64,000 bases of DNA from Bacteroidota bacterium (GCA_016713765.1 JADJON010000003.1:248001-312000); one strand, 5' to 3'; positions 54,163-63,938 are shown, numbered from the stretch's first letter. The notes: a model not told the origin generated them from the letters alone. A program made the numbers and translations.

Positions 54163-54918
54163 TCAGGCTTTCCCGCCCGCGTAACTCATACGCTCCAGGA
54201 ATTCGTCCTTTTTTCTGCGGGAGATTTCGACCCTCGACCCGTCGGCCATCTCGACAAAATAGCCGTCGACCCGACTGAAATTCCGGACATGCCGCAGATT
54301 GATCAGGTGGGAATGGTGCGCGCGAAAAAAACCCTGCTCGCTCAGGAGTTGCTCATACACTTTGATGTTACGCGTACCGGTGTACTTTCCTTGCAAGGTA
54401 TAGACATGCGTGTAGGTACCGTCCGCTTCCAACCGTACGATCTCTTCCGGGGCAAGAAACGCGATGCCGTCACGGATCGGGATCGCCAGTTTGCGGATAC
54501 CGGCCTGCCCCAGACTCTCCAACAAGTGCTGGTGCTGCGGTGCACTGGATTGCGAACGCTCTTCCATGGCCTTACGCACCGCCTCGACCAGGTCGTCGGT
54601 GTCGACCGGCTTCAACAAGTAATCGATCGCCGAAAAACGGATCGCCTTGATCGCATAATGCGAATGCGCGGTAACGAAGATGACCCGGAAATTCCGCTCC
54701 CCGGCTCGTCGCAGAAAATCAAAACCGGTGCCACCCGGCATCTCCACATCCAAAAAGACGAGCTCCGGCTCCAGACGCTCCAATGCTTCCAAGGCCCCCT
54801 CCACCGAGTCCGCCTCGCCGACTACCTGTACGTCCGGACAATAAAGCTCCAACAGCTTCCGCAACGAATCGCGGTTCTTCTGTTCGTCGTCAACCAGCAG
54901 TGCCGAAAGAGTGCCCAT
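54163..54918 (-). CDS. LytTR-family response regulator
   Basis: 251 residues: receiver domain with acidic pair VDDEQ (11-15), phospho-acceptor Asp in LVFLDVEMPGGTGFD (about Asp57), the Thr/Ser switch FVTAHSHYA and LLKPV. Then a LytTR DNA-binding domain (about 140-245): FLAPEEIVRLEADGTYTHVY, FFRAHHSHLINLRHVRNFSR, ISRRKKDEFLERM. Partner of the propeller kinase located just upstream on the same strand. Such pairs usually control exopolysaccharide, surface or developmental genes, but no target site is evident here. Confidence 0.93.
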   Translation of the reverse strand: MGTLSALLVDDEQKNRDSLRKLLELYCPDVQVVGEADSVEGALEALERLEPELVFLDVEMPGGTGFDFLRRAGERNFRVIFVTAHSHYAIKAIRFSAIDYLLKPVDTDDLVEAVRKAMEERSQSSAPQHQHLLESLGQAGIRKLAIPIRDGIAFLAPEEIVRLEADGTYTHVYTLQGKYTGTRNIKVYEQLLSEQGFFRAHHSHLINLRHVRNFSRVDGYFVEMADGSRVEISRRKKDEFLERMSYAGGKA

Positions 54919-55004
54919 GTACTAGCAAGGTAAGGAATCGGCGCGAGAAAGCACGCGAGATGAGGGACAAGGGGCGTGGGACGTGGGACGAAACAACACG
55001 CCCA

Positions 55005-55030
55005 CCTGCCGAAGCTTTAGCGAAGGCAGG
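55005..55030. repeat. REP-like palindromic intergenic element
   Basis: CCTGCC (55005-55010) and GGCAGG (55025-55030) flank an imperfectly self-complementary core with AGCTTTAGC. It lies in the 116-bp gap between the kinase stop and the LytTR start. To its left is a run of GTGGGAC direct repeats. The CTTCGCTAAAGCTTCGG-type core is a sequence I associate with widespread REP-like elements. Confidence 0.5.
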
Positions 55031-55034
55031 GAAC

Positions 55035-57947
55035 TCAAAACCCAATCTCCACCCGCGTCCCCGGAAACTCCCCATCCCCCGGATTCAACTCCGAGTAGGT
55101 CGCCCGGATCTTCCGGTTAAAGGCTTTGTTGAAGGCCTCGATACGCGCGAAGGCGATACCGGTTCCGTGGGAGACATGCGCCGGATCACTGCTGCTACGA
55201 TGCGCTTCCGCGGCCCGGCGTCCGACCCCGTTGTCTTCGATCAGGATGCGCAATCCGTCGCCAGCCGCTTCCAGCCGGATCACGATCTTCCCGTCTCCAC
55301 CACGACGCGCAATACCATGCTTGATGGCATTCTCGACAAAAGGTTGCAAGAGCAGGGAGGGTAGCGTAAACTCCTGCACATCCACCACCGGATCCAGGTC
55401 CATCCTAAACTGAAAAGGCGAAGTAAACCGCTGCTGCTCCAGCTCCACATAAGAGCTGAGTGCTTTCAACTCTTCCTCCAGGCTTACCTCCTGCTCGTCC
55501 GAATGATCGAGGGTATAACGCACCAGGCGCGAGAACGAGGTGAGGTACTTCTCGGCGGAAGCCGTGTCTTTGTTCATCATATAACTCCGGATGGAGTTCA
55601 TCACATTGAAGATGAAATGCGGGTTCATCTGCGCCCGCATGGCGGTCAGTTGCAAACTGGCTTGCTTCCGCTCCATCGCGTAACGCGCCCCGATCAGCTT
55701 CAATCTGCGTCGATACAGGAGGTAGATCAGGCTTACCAGGACCAATACCAGTAAAAGCCGGAACACGATCGTCTGCCACCAGGCCGGATGAATGTGAAAC
55801 TCCGCTATCGCCGGTTGTTCACTGACGACTCCCGATGCATTGAAGGCCGTCACCGAAAACCGGTAAGCGCCCGGTCGTAAAGCCAGGAACTGCACTTCTC
55901 GTGATGTCGTGGTTCCGCTGACGGTATCGGTTCCGTTCGTCAACTGATACCGGTAACGAAGTTGTCCGCCACTCCGGAAGGAGACGGCATTGAACCGGAC
56001 CTGGATGGTATTCTCGTCGTGTGCGAGACGAATTCGGCGCTCCGAAGAAATACCACGCTCATTCACGCTCATACCCGTGATCGAGATCGGCGGCGGTACG
56101 GCGTTGAGAAAACTGGTGGCACAGGCCAGCACCGAGATTCCGCCTGGACCGGCCGCATACAGCGTATCCCGCAACACCAGCAGATCATTCACTTCATCGC
56201 TGATCAGGCCGAACTCGGGGAGAATATTTCCGACCGACACCACTTGCCGCTTGCGCTCGTTGAAATCGATCCTGCCGACGCCCTTGTTGGTCCCGCACCA
56301 CAACCGGTAACCGTCCACGCAGATCCGGTGGACCATATCGCTGAGCAAACCCTCCGCTTCTCCGATCACTTCCTGGCTGCCGTCCGGCTTTCGCCACAAT
56401 ACACCACGCCCTTTGGTGGCGACCAACAACTGATCGCCCATCCATTGCAGGTCTTCCACCCGTATGCCCACCAGGGAGGAGTCGAAGACGGATTGCTCAT
56501 GCGTGCTCCGGTTGAATTTGAAAACACCCTGGTTCGTCCCCAGCAACAGATATCCCGGCGGACCTTCCGCAAGGCAATTGATCCGGTATTTCAATTCGCA
56601 GGTCACCACCAGCGAATCTCCTTTCACTTCATGCAGCGAAGCCGAGCCGGCACAGTAGATCGTCCCGTCAGCGCAACGGAGATAATTCGACTTCGTCCCC
56701 ATCAAGCCCGGCGTCAGGAAAAAACGCTCGCGCGAATCCCGGATATACGACGGCCGGGCCCGGCTGATGAACACCCGATCATCGCCCGCGAAAGCGGACA
56801 ACCAGCCGATCGGACGCTCTTGCGACAGCGGCTCCGAAGCAACCAGCACCTCGGGACGCCCGCCGGTATATCGGATCACCGCGCCGCTCCAGTCGGCGAC
56901 GACCAGCCTTCCTTGGTCGTCCACCGTCATGCGCATCGGGCGCGGCAACATGCCGTCGGGATACGACAAACGGTTCACACCGTAACCGGGTGTATAATAA
57001 ACCCCGTTCACCAGACTCGAGAACCAATACCCGCCTTCATGGTCCTCCGCGATGCAGGTGATATGGTCGCCCTGCAGATACCAGTCGGGTAGCGCGCTCA
57101 TCGCCTTTTCGGAAAAACGGTACACGCCGTCTTCCGTACCTACCCAGATGTTTCCATGACGGTCCTGCATCAGGGTCAGTACATTCGCGTTGAATCGGAA
57201 CAACTGCTCAATTTGTCCCGCCCGCTGTTCAAAAAGCTCCTTCCCCACACTGAAGAACAAGCGCGTGCTATCCGGTTGTAACAACCGGAAACGGTTGGAG
57301 AACTTCCCTTCGATCTTCAATTCGACGGGTCGTGCTTCTGCATAGGAGATCAGTCGCTGATCCGATTCGTAAACACCATTATAAAAGATAAGCGGATAAC
57401 ATACGCCCTCCCCGGTGCGCTCTATCACATACCGGTAAGGCGATCGCGTACCGTTTCGGGTACCTTCCGTGAGCTTACCGTCACGACTTACATGAAAACT
57501 GCCGGAGCCCTGCACGTTCAACCGCACCCCGCCCGCCGCATCCACCTGCAGATCGGTCGGCACATACTTGCGCGTTCGATCCGTCAGGACCTTGTTATGC
57601 GGGAACGGACGAATACTGTCTTCCTCCAGATAGAAAACACTCCCGGAATAAGTCAGCACCCAGATGCGACCACCAGCATCTTCCTCGATCCGAAACACCG
57701 TATTGTCGGTCAGTCCCTGCCGGGTCGAATAGGTACGAAAAGTGGTTCCGTCGTACGAGCAGAGACCATGGTCGGTCCCCAGCCAAAGCACACCCTGACG
57801 GTCCTGCTTCATCACATACACCTCGCTCGTCGGCAAACCGTCGGCCGTGGTAAACCGCCGGTAATTCGGCTCCCCGGCCTGTACCCGCATGCACAGCGCT
57901 ATCAGGACGATTGACAGAAAACCAGCCGACAAACTCTTCCGGAACAT
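55035..57947 (-). CDS. two-component propeller sensor histidine kinase (LytS-type)
   Basis: 970 residues: signal peptide (KSLSAGFLSIVLIALCMRVQA), then a large periplasmic region of two-component-propeller repeats (about 30-600: DRQGVLWLGTDHGLCSYDG, DRHGNIWVGTEDGVYRFSE, and so on). A Y_Y_Y-like Ig domain follows (about 640-730), then one membrane segment (about 738-760, TIVFRLLLVLVLVSLIYLL) and a His_kinase domain (MRAQMNPHFIFNVMNSIRSYM, about 785). An HATPase with LLLQPFVENAIKHGI and EDNGVGRRAAEA completes it. Propeller sensors of this build detect extracellular polysaccharides or unknown cues. It precedes the LytTR regulator by 116 bp on the same strand. Confidence 0.94.
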   Translation of the reverse strand: MFRKSLSAGFLSIVLIALCMRVQAGEPNYRRFTTADGLPTSEVYVMKQDRQGVLWLGTDHGLCSYDGTTFRTYSTRQGLTDNTVFRIEEDAGGRIWVLTYSGSVFYLEEDSIRPFPHNKVLTDRTRKYVPTDLQVDAAGGVRLNVQGSGSFHVSRDGKLTEGTRNGTRSPYRYVIERTGEGVCYPLIFYNGVYESDQRLISYAEARPVELKIEGKFSNRFRLLQPDSTRLFFSVGKELFEQRAGQIEQLFRFNANVLTLMQDRHGNIWVGTEDGVYRFSEKAMSALPDWYLQGDHITCIAEDHEGGYWFSSLVNGVYYTPGYGVNRLSYPDGMLPRPMRMTVDDQGRLVVADWSGAVIRYTGGRPEVLVASEPLSQERPIGWLSAFAGDDRVFISRARPSYIRDSRERFFLTPGLMGTKSNYLRCADGTIYCAGSASLHEVKGDSLVVTCELKYRINCLAEGPPGYLLLGTNQGVFKFNRSTHEQSVFDSSLVGIRVEDLQWMGDQLLVATKGRGVLWRKPDGSQEVIGEAEGLLSDMVHRICVDGYRLWCGTNKGVGRIDFNERKRQVVSVGNILPEFGLISDEVNDLLVLRDTLYAAGPGGISVLACATSFLNAVPPPISITGMSVNERGISSERRIRLAHDENTIQVRFNAVSFRSGGQLRYRYQLTNGTDTVSGTTTSREVQFLALRPGAYRFSVTAFNASGVVSEQPAIAEFHIHPAWWQTIVFRLLLVLVLVSLIYLLYRRRLKLIGARYAMERKQASLQLTAMRAQMNPHFIFNVMNSIRSYMMNKDTASAEKYLTSFSRLVRYTLDHSDEQEVSLEEELKALSSYVELEQQRFTSPFQFRMDLDPVVDVQEFTLPSLLLQPFVENAIKHGIARRGGDGKIVIRLEAAGDGLRILIEDNGVGRRAAEAHRSSSDPAHVSHGTGIAFARIEAFNKAFNRKIRATYSELNPGDGEFPGTRVEIGF

Positions 57948-58233
57948 AGACCCCTGGCGCCCTCAGGCGCTAGTTCAAGTTAACGAATCCTCCGAGGGCA
58001 GACAAGTCCTAAAAGGCTCGAAATACGTCCGCAAACAATGATTAGAAGCGGATCTGGCAAGCCCGATCACCCGCGGTCCTGCTCTCGGCTCCCTGCGGTC
58101 GCCTCCATCAGGGCTAACTTGCAGCTTGCCGGCTATCGATTGGCTGCCATTCGCCAAATAAAATGTCAGCAGACTGGTTTTTCCGAAAGGGTCTTGGAAA
58201 AAGGCATTAGCTTTATTGCCCTAACCCTTCTTC

Positions 58234-60315
58234 ATGATGCGCTACTTCATTCTCCTCGCAGGCTTGTTTCTGTTCACCATCACTCAGAGCATCGCCCAGC
58301 GGGAAGCCAACATCTGGTACTTCGGCGCCAACGCCGGACTCGACTTCAACTCCGGCGCTCCGGTGCCGTTAACCAATGGTCAAGTCAATACGGCCGAAGG
58401 CTGCTCCGCCATCAGCGATTCTGCCGGCAACCTGCTGTTCTATACCGACGGTCTCTGGGTTTATAACCGCAACCACACGTCCATGCCCAACGGCTTCGGT
58501 CTCCTGGGCAGCAACACGTCCAACCAAAGCGCGCTCATCATCCGCCAGCCCGGCTCCTTCACGACCTACTACATCTTCACCGTCGACGGCGGTAACGGCC
58601 CCGGCGGACTCTGCTACTCGGTCGTCGACATGACGGCACAGGGCAGACTCGGTGATGTGACCTCCAAAAATGTAAACCTCTACACGCCCACCACCGAAAA
58701 GCTGGCTGCCGTCAAGCATGCCAACGGGGTCGACTTCTGGATCCTCTCGCACGAATCCACGACCAACAACTTCCAGGTGTATCTGCTCACCGCTGCCGGC
58801 GTCAACACTACGCCGGTCATCTCCTCCGTAGGAACCGTCTTTACCAACTTCGCCGATTTCAATGGAGCCCTCAAAGTAAGCCCCAGCCATACCAAAGTCG
58901 GCATGGCCGTCTGGGGCAGCGACTACGCCGAACTCTTCGATTTCAACCCCGGCACGGGCGTCCTCTCTAACCCGATCACGCTTCCTTCCATCACGACCTG
59001 GCCGTATGGTCTGGCGTTCTCCCCGAGCGGACAACGCCTCTACATCAGCACCGAAGGCTCCAACGAACTCAGCCAGTGGGACCTCAGCTCGAACAACGCG
59101 GCTACCATCAACGCCAGCCGCACGCTCATCGCGAACATCACCACCATGGGCACACTCGGAGCGCTGCAACTCGCACCCGACGGCAAGATCTACCTCGCCG
59201 GTAACTCCACCGCCGATCTCTGTGTCATCAACAACCCCGACGCCCTCGGTGCCGCTTGTAACCTCTCCATTAATTCCGTGAACCTCGGAGGCCGTTTCTC
59301 CTACTGGGGACTGCCCAACTTCTGCACCGACTACATCAACTTCCTCACCATCCTCGCGAACGGCAATTGCTTCGGCGATTCCACCTACTTCTCCCTCGCC
59401 GATACGGCCGGTCTCATCAGCGTGTCCTGGAACTTCCGGGACTCCATCACCGGCGCGAACAATTTCAGCACCAGCTTCACTCCGGCGCACGTGTTCAGCC
59501 TGGCCTCCAACTTCACCGTCATGGTGACGGCCACCTATACCACCGGTACCTTTACCGGTTACCTCACGGTCTCCATCGTGCAGTGCAGCTCGGTCGTAGC
59601 CGGCTTCCAGGCAGATACGACCCTCTGCGTCGGCTCCTGTACCGACTTCACCAACCAATCCGTCAATGGCCTCACCTACACCTGGAGTTTCCCCGGTGCA
59701 GCCACGACAACCAGTACCGATACTGACCCGACCGGCATCTGCTACAACCTCGCAGGCACGTACGACGTCAGCCTCATCGCCCACAACGGCCTGCAGTCCG
59801 ATACGCTGACCCTACCGGGCTACATCCACGTGTACGCGCCGCCGACCGCGCCTATCCTCATCAACCAGAACGATACGCTCTACCTCACACAGGACTACGA
59901 CAGCTATCAGTGGTACTTCATGGGCGCGCCGATCGTCGGGGCCACCGACTCGTTCTTCGTCGTGACGCAGGACGGCCTCTACAGTGTACAACTGACCGAC
60001 GCGAACGGCTGTATCTTCTTCAGCCGTACTTCCGACATTGCCGTTGGCACCAGCGAGATCGAAGGGATCCACGGAGGTCTGCAGGTATTCGCGAACGAAT
60101 CGGAACTCATCATTCGCTACCAGACCGATCGTACCCTTGAACTGACATTTTCCATCTACGACGCCGCCGGCCGTCTCGTCCACACCTCGCGGGAACAATC
60201 CCAGGCAGGCGCCAATACCCTACGTCTGCAAGGACTACAACTGGCGAAAGGACTCTACGTCCTGCACGTCAGCGACGGGAAAAACATACTGGTACAGAAA
60301 TTCGCGGAGCGATGA
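58234..60315 (+). CDS. secreted PKD-domain protein with T9SS C-terminal sorting domain
   Basis: 693 residues: signal peptide (MRYFILLAGLFLFTITQSIAQ), then a 340-residue beta-propeller-like domain beginning REANIWYFGANAGLDFNSG. That domain has repeated blades (LFYTDGLWVYNRNH, IYLAGNSTADLCVINN) and is common in Bacteroidota surface proteins. Two PKD-type domains follow (VSWNFRDSITG, YTWSFPGAATTTSTD), then a short Ig-like region and a sorting domain (QVFANESELIIRYQ...AKGLYVLHVSDGKNILVQKF). Likely surface-exposed; no enzymatic motif. The preceding 286 bp contain no gene; a TAGCTTTA box about 25 bp upstream is a weak -7 candidate. Confidence 0.87.
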   Translation: MMRYFILLAGLFLFTITQSIAQREANIWYFGANAGLDFNSGAPVPLTNGQVNTAEGCSAISDSAGNLLFYTDGLWVYNRNHTSMPNGFGLLGSNTSNQSALIIRQPGSFTTYYIFTVDGGNGPGGLCYSVVDMTAQGRLGDVTSKNVNLYTPTTEKLAAVKHANGVDFWILSHESTTNNFQVYLLTAAGVNTTPVISSVGTVFTNFADFNGALKVSPSHTKVGMAVWGSDYAELFDFNPGTGVLSNPITLPSITTWPYGLAFSPSGQRLYISTEGSNELSQWDLSSNNAATINASRTLIANITTMGTLGALQLAPDGKIYLAGNSTADLCVINNPDALGAACNLSINSVNLGGRFSYWGLPNFCTDYINFLTILANGNCFGDSTYFSLADTAGLISVSWNFRDSITGANNFSTSFTPAHVFSLASNFTVMVTATYTTGTFTGYLTVSIVQCSSVVAGFQADTTLCVGSCTDFTNQSVNGLTYTWSFPGAATTTSTDTDPTGICYNLAGTYDVSLIAHNGLQSDTLTLPGYIHVYAPPTAPILINQNDTLYLTQDYDSYQWYFMGAPIVGATDSFFVVTQDGLYSVQLTDANGCIFFSRTSDIAVGTSEIEGIHGGLQVFANESELIIRYQTDRTLELTFSIYDAAGRLVHTSREQSQAGANTLRLQGLQLAKGLYVLHVSDGKNILVQKFAER

Positions 60316-60440
60316 ACGTTGAAGGTTGCAGGTTGAAAGTTGAAAGTTGAAGGTTAATACCCCAAATCCATCCAACCCAATCACGAATTACCAATCACCA
60401 ATCACTAGTTTCTAGTTTTTAGTTACTAGTTACTAGTTAC
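60316..60440. repeat. intergenic AT-rich heptamer repeat, copy 1
   Basis: Contains (GTTGAAA/GTTGCAG)n direct repeats, then CCCCAAATCCATCCAACCCA and (ACTAGTTnn)n repeats running up to the MFS start. The same sequence series recurs at 61972-62115 (copy 2), and a partial copy of the TAGTT series is at about 61790-61875. Not coding. Confidence 0.75.
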
Positions 60441-60455
60441 CAATTACTCCCCCCC

Positions 60456-61772
60456 ATGCTCCCCGCCACCCTCGGCCTCCGACAAAACCTTCGTCAGTTC
60501 ATCCTGCTGGTGATTGTCAATGCGTTTGTTGGCGGCATGATCGGCCTGGAGCGATCCATTTTACCACTCATTGCGGAGCAGGAATTTCACTTAGCAGCCA
60601 CCAGCGCGGTGCTTTCCTTTATCGTCGTATTCGGTATCGTGAAAGCGATCACCAATTACTTCACCGGAACACTGGCCAATCGCTTCGGTCGGCGGAAGCT
60701 GCTGATCACCGGTTGGATCATCGCGATCCCCGTCCCGTTCTTGCTGATGTCCGCGGATCAATGGACTTGGATCGTGGTCGCGAATATCCTGTTGGGATTG
60801 AACCAGGGACTGGCATGGTCCGCGACGGTGGTCATGAAGATCGATCTCGTGGGTGAACGGCAACGCGGGTTTGCGATGGGCCTGAACGAGTTTGCCGGTT
60901 ATCTCGCGGTTGCCCTCGTAGCTTTTCTGACCGGTTACATAGCCAGTCACTATGGGATTCGTCCATACCCGTTTTACATCGGCATTCTGCTCGTGGTGTT
61001 AGGCTTGCTGTTCAGCATCTTTCTGGTTCGTGACACCCGTAAGCATGTGGAACTGGAAGCGAAGGATCATCCGGTACCCCGCCTGCGAAAAGTGTTTTGG
61101 GATACAACGATCTGGGATCGAAACCTGGGCTCGGTCACGCAAGCAGGTTTGGTCAACAACCTCAACGACGGGATGGCCTGGGGACTCCTGCCAATCCTGC
61201 TTGCAAGCAAAGGCTTCGGCATCGCCGCCATTGGCACGATCACGGCGATCTACCCTGCCGTTTGGGGCATCGCGCAATTGTTTACCGGAAAAATGTCGGA
61301 TCGGTTTTGTAAGAAGAGTATGCTGTACTGGGGTATGTTCAGTCAGGGAATTGCGCTGCTATTGCTGGTCTTGGCAGACACCTTTTTTCAGTACATCTTG
61401 CTTTCAATAGTACTCGGCTTGGGAACCGCCCTCGTCTACCCCACCTTTCTCGCAACAGTCGCGGAGAATACCCACCCACTGGACCGAGCCGAAAGCCTTG
61501 GCGTATTCCGGCTTTGGCGCGACATGGGTTACGCGATCGGAGCCTTACTGACCGGTCTGATCGCTGATCAATTCGGCATCAACGCTTCCATCACGGTGAT
61601 CGGAATTCTCACCCTGATTTCAGCACTTGTGATCGAATACCGCATGCGTTGTCGCACCGAAGCACCCCGCCTCACCGACTGGCTTCTGAATAGGAAAAAG
61701 AAATCCTGCAGAAAAGCTCCGGCAAACAATTACACATCGTCGGAAACACTGGCCGGGTTCAGCCTTGAATAG
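60456..61772 (+). CDS. major facilitator superfamily transporter
   Basis: 438 residues with twelve predicted membrane segments. MFS landmarks: NRFGRRKLLITG after TM2 (the motif A region, G-x3-D/N-R-x-GRR), GLNQGLAWSATVV in TM4 and an LVRDTRKH mid-loop. FTGKMSDRFCKKSML is the second-half motif A and RLWRDMGYAIGALLTGLIAD lies in TM11. The substrate is not deducible. The N-terminus is immediately preceded by a poly-C run (ccccccc) and the repeat element, so the true start could be a downstream Met near residue 29. The C-terminal tail is basic and short. Confidence 0.88.
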   Translation: MLPATLGLRQNLRQFILLVIVNAFVGGMIGLERSILPLIAEQEFHLAATSAVLSFIVVFGIVKAITNYFTGTLANRFGRRKLLITGWIIAIPVPFLLMSADQWTWIVVANILLGLNQGLAWSATVVMKIDLVGERQRGFAMGLNEFAGYLAVALVAFLTGYIASHYGIRPYPFYIGILLVVLGLLFSIFLVRDTRKHVELEAKDHPVPRLRKVFWDTTIWDRNLGSVTQAGLVNNLNDGMAWGLLPILLASKGFGIAAIGTITAIYPAVWGIAQLFTGKMSDRFCKKSMLYWGMFSQGIALLLLVLADTFFQYILLSIVLGLGTALVYPTFLATVAENTHPLDRAESLGVFRLWRDMGYAIGALLTGLIADQFGINASITVIGILTLISALVIEYRMRCRTEAPRLTDWLLNRKKKSCRKAPANNYTSSETLAGFSLE

Positions 61773-61881
61773 ACTGGAAAATTGGAATGTCAGAAACTGG
61801 TAACTAGTAATTACTAATTAGTAACTGAAACCTGAATTCGAACCACTAATTACTAATTTCTAGTTACCAATTCCCCCTCCG

Positions 61882-61966
61882 TACCCGAGGCGGGAATCGA
61901 ACCCGCACGGCCGCAATGGCCAAGGGATTTTAAGTCCCTCGTGTCTACCAGTTTCACCACCCGGGC
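61882..61966 (-). tRNA. tRNA-Leu (TAA anticodon)
   Basis: The reverse strand reads GCCCGGGTGGTGAAACTGG, a D arm typical of Leu, then CTTAAAA in the anticodon loop (anticodon TAA). A long variable arm (TTGGCCATTGCGGCC) precedes the T arm GGGTTCGATTCCC. The acceptor stem closes with CTCGGGT plus A73. The 3' CCA is not encoded. 85 nt. Confidence 0.93.
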
Positions 61967-61971
61967 ATCTT

Positions 61972-62115
61972 ACGTTGGAACGTTTGAACGTTAAAACGTT
62001 GTAACGTTGAACGTTGAACGTTGCAGGTTGAAAGTTAACACCCCAAATCCATCCAACCCAATAACCAATCACTAATCACGAATCACTAGTTTCTAGATTT
62101 TAGTTACCAGTTACC
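61972..62115. repeat. intergenic AT-rich heptamer repeat, copy 2
   Basis: Multiple AACGTTn / GTTGAACG units, then TTGCAGGTTGAAAGTTAACA, CCCCAAATCCATCCAACCCA, AATCACTAGTTTCTAG and TTAGTTACCAG series. It parallels copy 1 at 60316 block by block in the same orientation, with expanded AACGTT units. It sits between tRNA-Leu and the tRNA-Gly terminator. Confidence 0.75.
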
Positions 62116-62144
62116 AGTTTCTACTTCCCAGTTCCCCCCTTCCC

Positions 62145-62171
62145 AAAAAAAAATCCCCCGTTACCGGAGGA
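62145..62171 (-). terminator. Rho-independent terminator after tRNA-Gly
   Basis: On the minus strand TCCTCCG/CGGGGGA form a 7-bp stem with one mismatch and a GTAA loop, followed by nine T (62153-62145). It lies a few bases beyond the 3' end of tRNA-Gly. Confidence 0.85.
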
Positions 62172-62180
62172 CTTTTTTGG

Positions 62181-62253
62181 AGCGGAAGACCGGGCTCGAA
62201 CCGGCCACCCTCACCTTGGCAAGGTGATGCTCTACCAAATGAGCTACTTCCGC
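62181..62253 (-). tRNA. tRNA-Gly (GCC anticodon)
   Basis: The reverse strand reads GCGGAAGTAGCTCATTTGGT and has CTTGCCAAG in the anticodon loop (anticodon GCC), T arm CCGGTTCGAGCCCGG, acceptor CTTCCGC and discriminator T. Unlike the neighbouring tRNA-Leu, the 3' CCA appears encoded (62180-62178). A hairpin terminator follows. Confidence 0.94.
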
Positions 62254-62370
62254 TTAAGTTCGCTTCCCGCCCGTGGCGTTGAAGCGAGGACAAAAGTACT
62301 GCTTTTTTTATTAGAAATCAACGTCTGAGGAGAAAAAAACGCCTTTTTTCGCAAAAAAACTGACTGATTT

Positions 62371-63885
62371 TCAACGCTTAATCACAGGAAGACTTTTCAC
62401 CGCTCCTGCGCACTGGATACGTAACATATAAACGCCCGAAGACAGGTCGGTCAGGTCAAGTTCAGCATATCCGGTTTGTGTGGTTATACCGAGGTTTCGG
62501 ATTACCTGCCCCTGCAGGGTCAGCAGTTGGAGTACGGCGTCGGAATAGACAGTAGGGTCATAACTAAGTTGAGCACGATCACCGACCGGATTCGGGAATA
62601 CCCTCGGCTCCGTTGCGTTGGAATTCATCGGCTGGAGTCCGTTCGTTATGGAATAGCAAATCTCCAGCTTGGGATATCGGGATGGGTCTGCAGCATCGCT
62701 CGACGTGAACACGAGGCTACTGTAATAGTGCTCGTCCAACAAGGCAAATTCAAATCCGTAGCTGGACTGCGAATTTTGTATCATATCCTGCACAAGCTGT
62801 GTTACGTCCATGTTCAGGTAATCGTCGTATGGACCGATCGAGGGGGGAAGCACCACTTCGTTGACAAACGTAAACGTCGGTTGTGTAAACCAGATCACCG
62901 AATCCTCCCGCCAGGGAGAAGTGATCCGCCTGATCACGCCCGCATTCGGCCAGGAAAAAGAGGAATGTTGTCCGCCCGCGTAGGCGGTTCCCGGATTGCT
63001 GTAGAGCGACAAACCCGCCGATACAACAGCTGCATTCGTCGGTATCACATCGATATCGAAGTTCAGTAAAGACCTGCCGGTGTCCGGTATACCGGAATTC
63101 GTCCAGGCATGCGCGCCGATGCAATCCGCGCTTCCGTAATTGGTCGTGCCATTCGAAAAACCCGGTGCGTTCCAGACAAGGGCGTCGATGCCACACTCAT
63201 TCATGGCCTGCAGGCGAAAGCAACCCGATGCCGGGATCTGATAAATGATCAAGAGGGACGGCCGCATGGAAGGATTGACATCATCACTGCTGGCAAAGGT
63301 GAGGGCGCGATAGTAGGTTTCATCTTCCAGACTCAGCATGAAACCGAAAGAAGAATCCGGATCGTTCACCATATCCTGTACCAAAGCGGTGACATCGATA
63401 CTTTGGTAATTGGAATGTGGTCCTGCGGTCGCGGGTACAATCACTTCGTGGAGAGCGGTCGTGCTCGGCTGTGTAAACCATTTTACCAGGTGTTCATTCC
63501 AGGGCGAGATGACACGCCGGATCCGACCCGTGTTAGGACCCGATAAGGATGCATGACTTCCGTAACAATAAGCAAGAGAAGAATCGTTGTAGAGGGAAAG
63601 GTAAGCCGAGGTGATCAGGGCTCCAACCGGTATCTGATCCAGTTCGAACTCGATCAAAGACCGGCCCGTGTCCGGAATCCCGGTATTGGTCCAGGCATGC
63701 GCCCCGATGGAGGGATCGTCGCCGTAGTTAATGTTCGCGTTATTGAAACCGGGCGCATTCCAGACCAGGGCATCCTTGCCGCAATCAGGTCCGGGCCGGA
63801 GGAACACTTCGCCTCCACCGCCCTGCCCGTAGGACAGAAAAGGTGATATAGCCAGGAAGTATAGGAAACAGTAGATGAAACGCAT
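62371..63885 (-). CDS. secreted DNRLRE-domain protein with T9SS sorting domain
   Basis: About 504 residues from the ATG at 63885 (MRFIYCFLYFLAISPFLSYG, signal peptide). It has two tandem about 195-residue DNRLRE/disaggregatase-like domains that align with each other: DALVWNAPGFNNANINYGDD versus DALVWNAPGFSNGTTNYGSA; GAHAWTNTGIPDTGRSL versus GAHAWTNSGIPDTGRSL. Each ends in a V-Q-D-M segment. The tail (PRVFPNPVGDRAQL...SSGVYMLRIQCAG) is a T9SS sorting domain. Such domains are found in carbohydrate-binding cell-surface proteins. Domain duplication is evident; no enzymatic motif is seen. Confidence 0.88.
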   Translation of the reverse strand: MRFIYCFLYFLAISPFLSYGQGGGGEVFLRPGPDCGKDALVWNAPGFNNANINYGDDPSIGAHAWTNTGIPDTGRSLIEFELDQIPVGALITSAYLSLYNDSSLAYCYGSHASLSGPNTGRIRRVISPWNEHLVKWFTQPSTTALHEVIVPATAGPHSNYQSIDVTALVQDMVNDPDSSFGFMLSLEDETYYRALTFASSDDVNPSMRPSLLIIYQIPASGCFRLQAMNECGIDALVWNAPGFSNGTTNYGSADCIGAHAWTNSGIPDTGRSLLNFDIDVIPTNAAVVSAGLSLYSNPGTAYAGGQHSSFSWPNAGVIRRITSPWREDSVIWFTQPTFTFVNEVVLPPSIGPYDDYLNMDVTQLVQDMIQNSQSSYGFEFALLDEHYYSSLVFTSSDAADPSRYPKLEICYSITNGLQPMNSNATEPRVFPNPVGDRAQLSYDPTVYSDAVLQLLTLQGQVIRNLGITTQTGYAELDLTDLSSGVYMLRIQCAGAVKSLPVIKR

Positions 63886-63938
63886 GTGGTGAACTATACT
63901 GGAAAGGTACTGTTTTCCAGCCAACTGCGTACTGTGGC

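Noticed and set aside
58369..59784. 471-codon minus-strand frame opposite the PKD protein at 58234
   Set aside because: Valine/glycine/aspartate-rich antisense frame; the plus-strand gene has a signal peptide, PKD domains and a T9SS tail.
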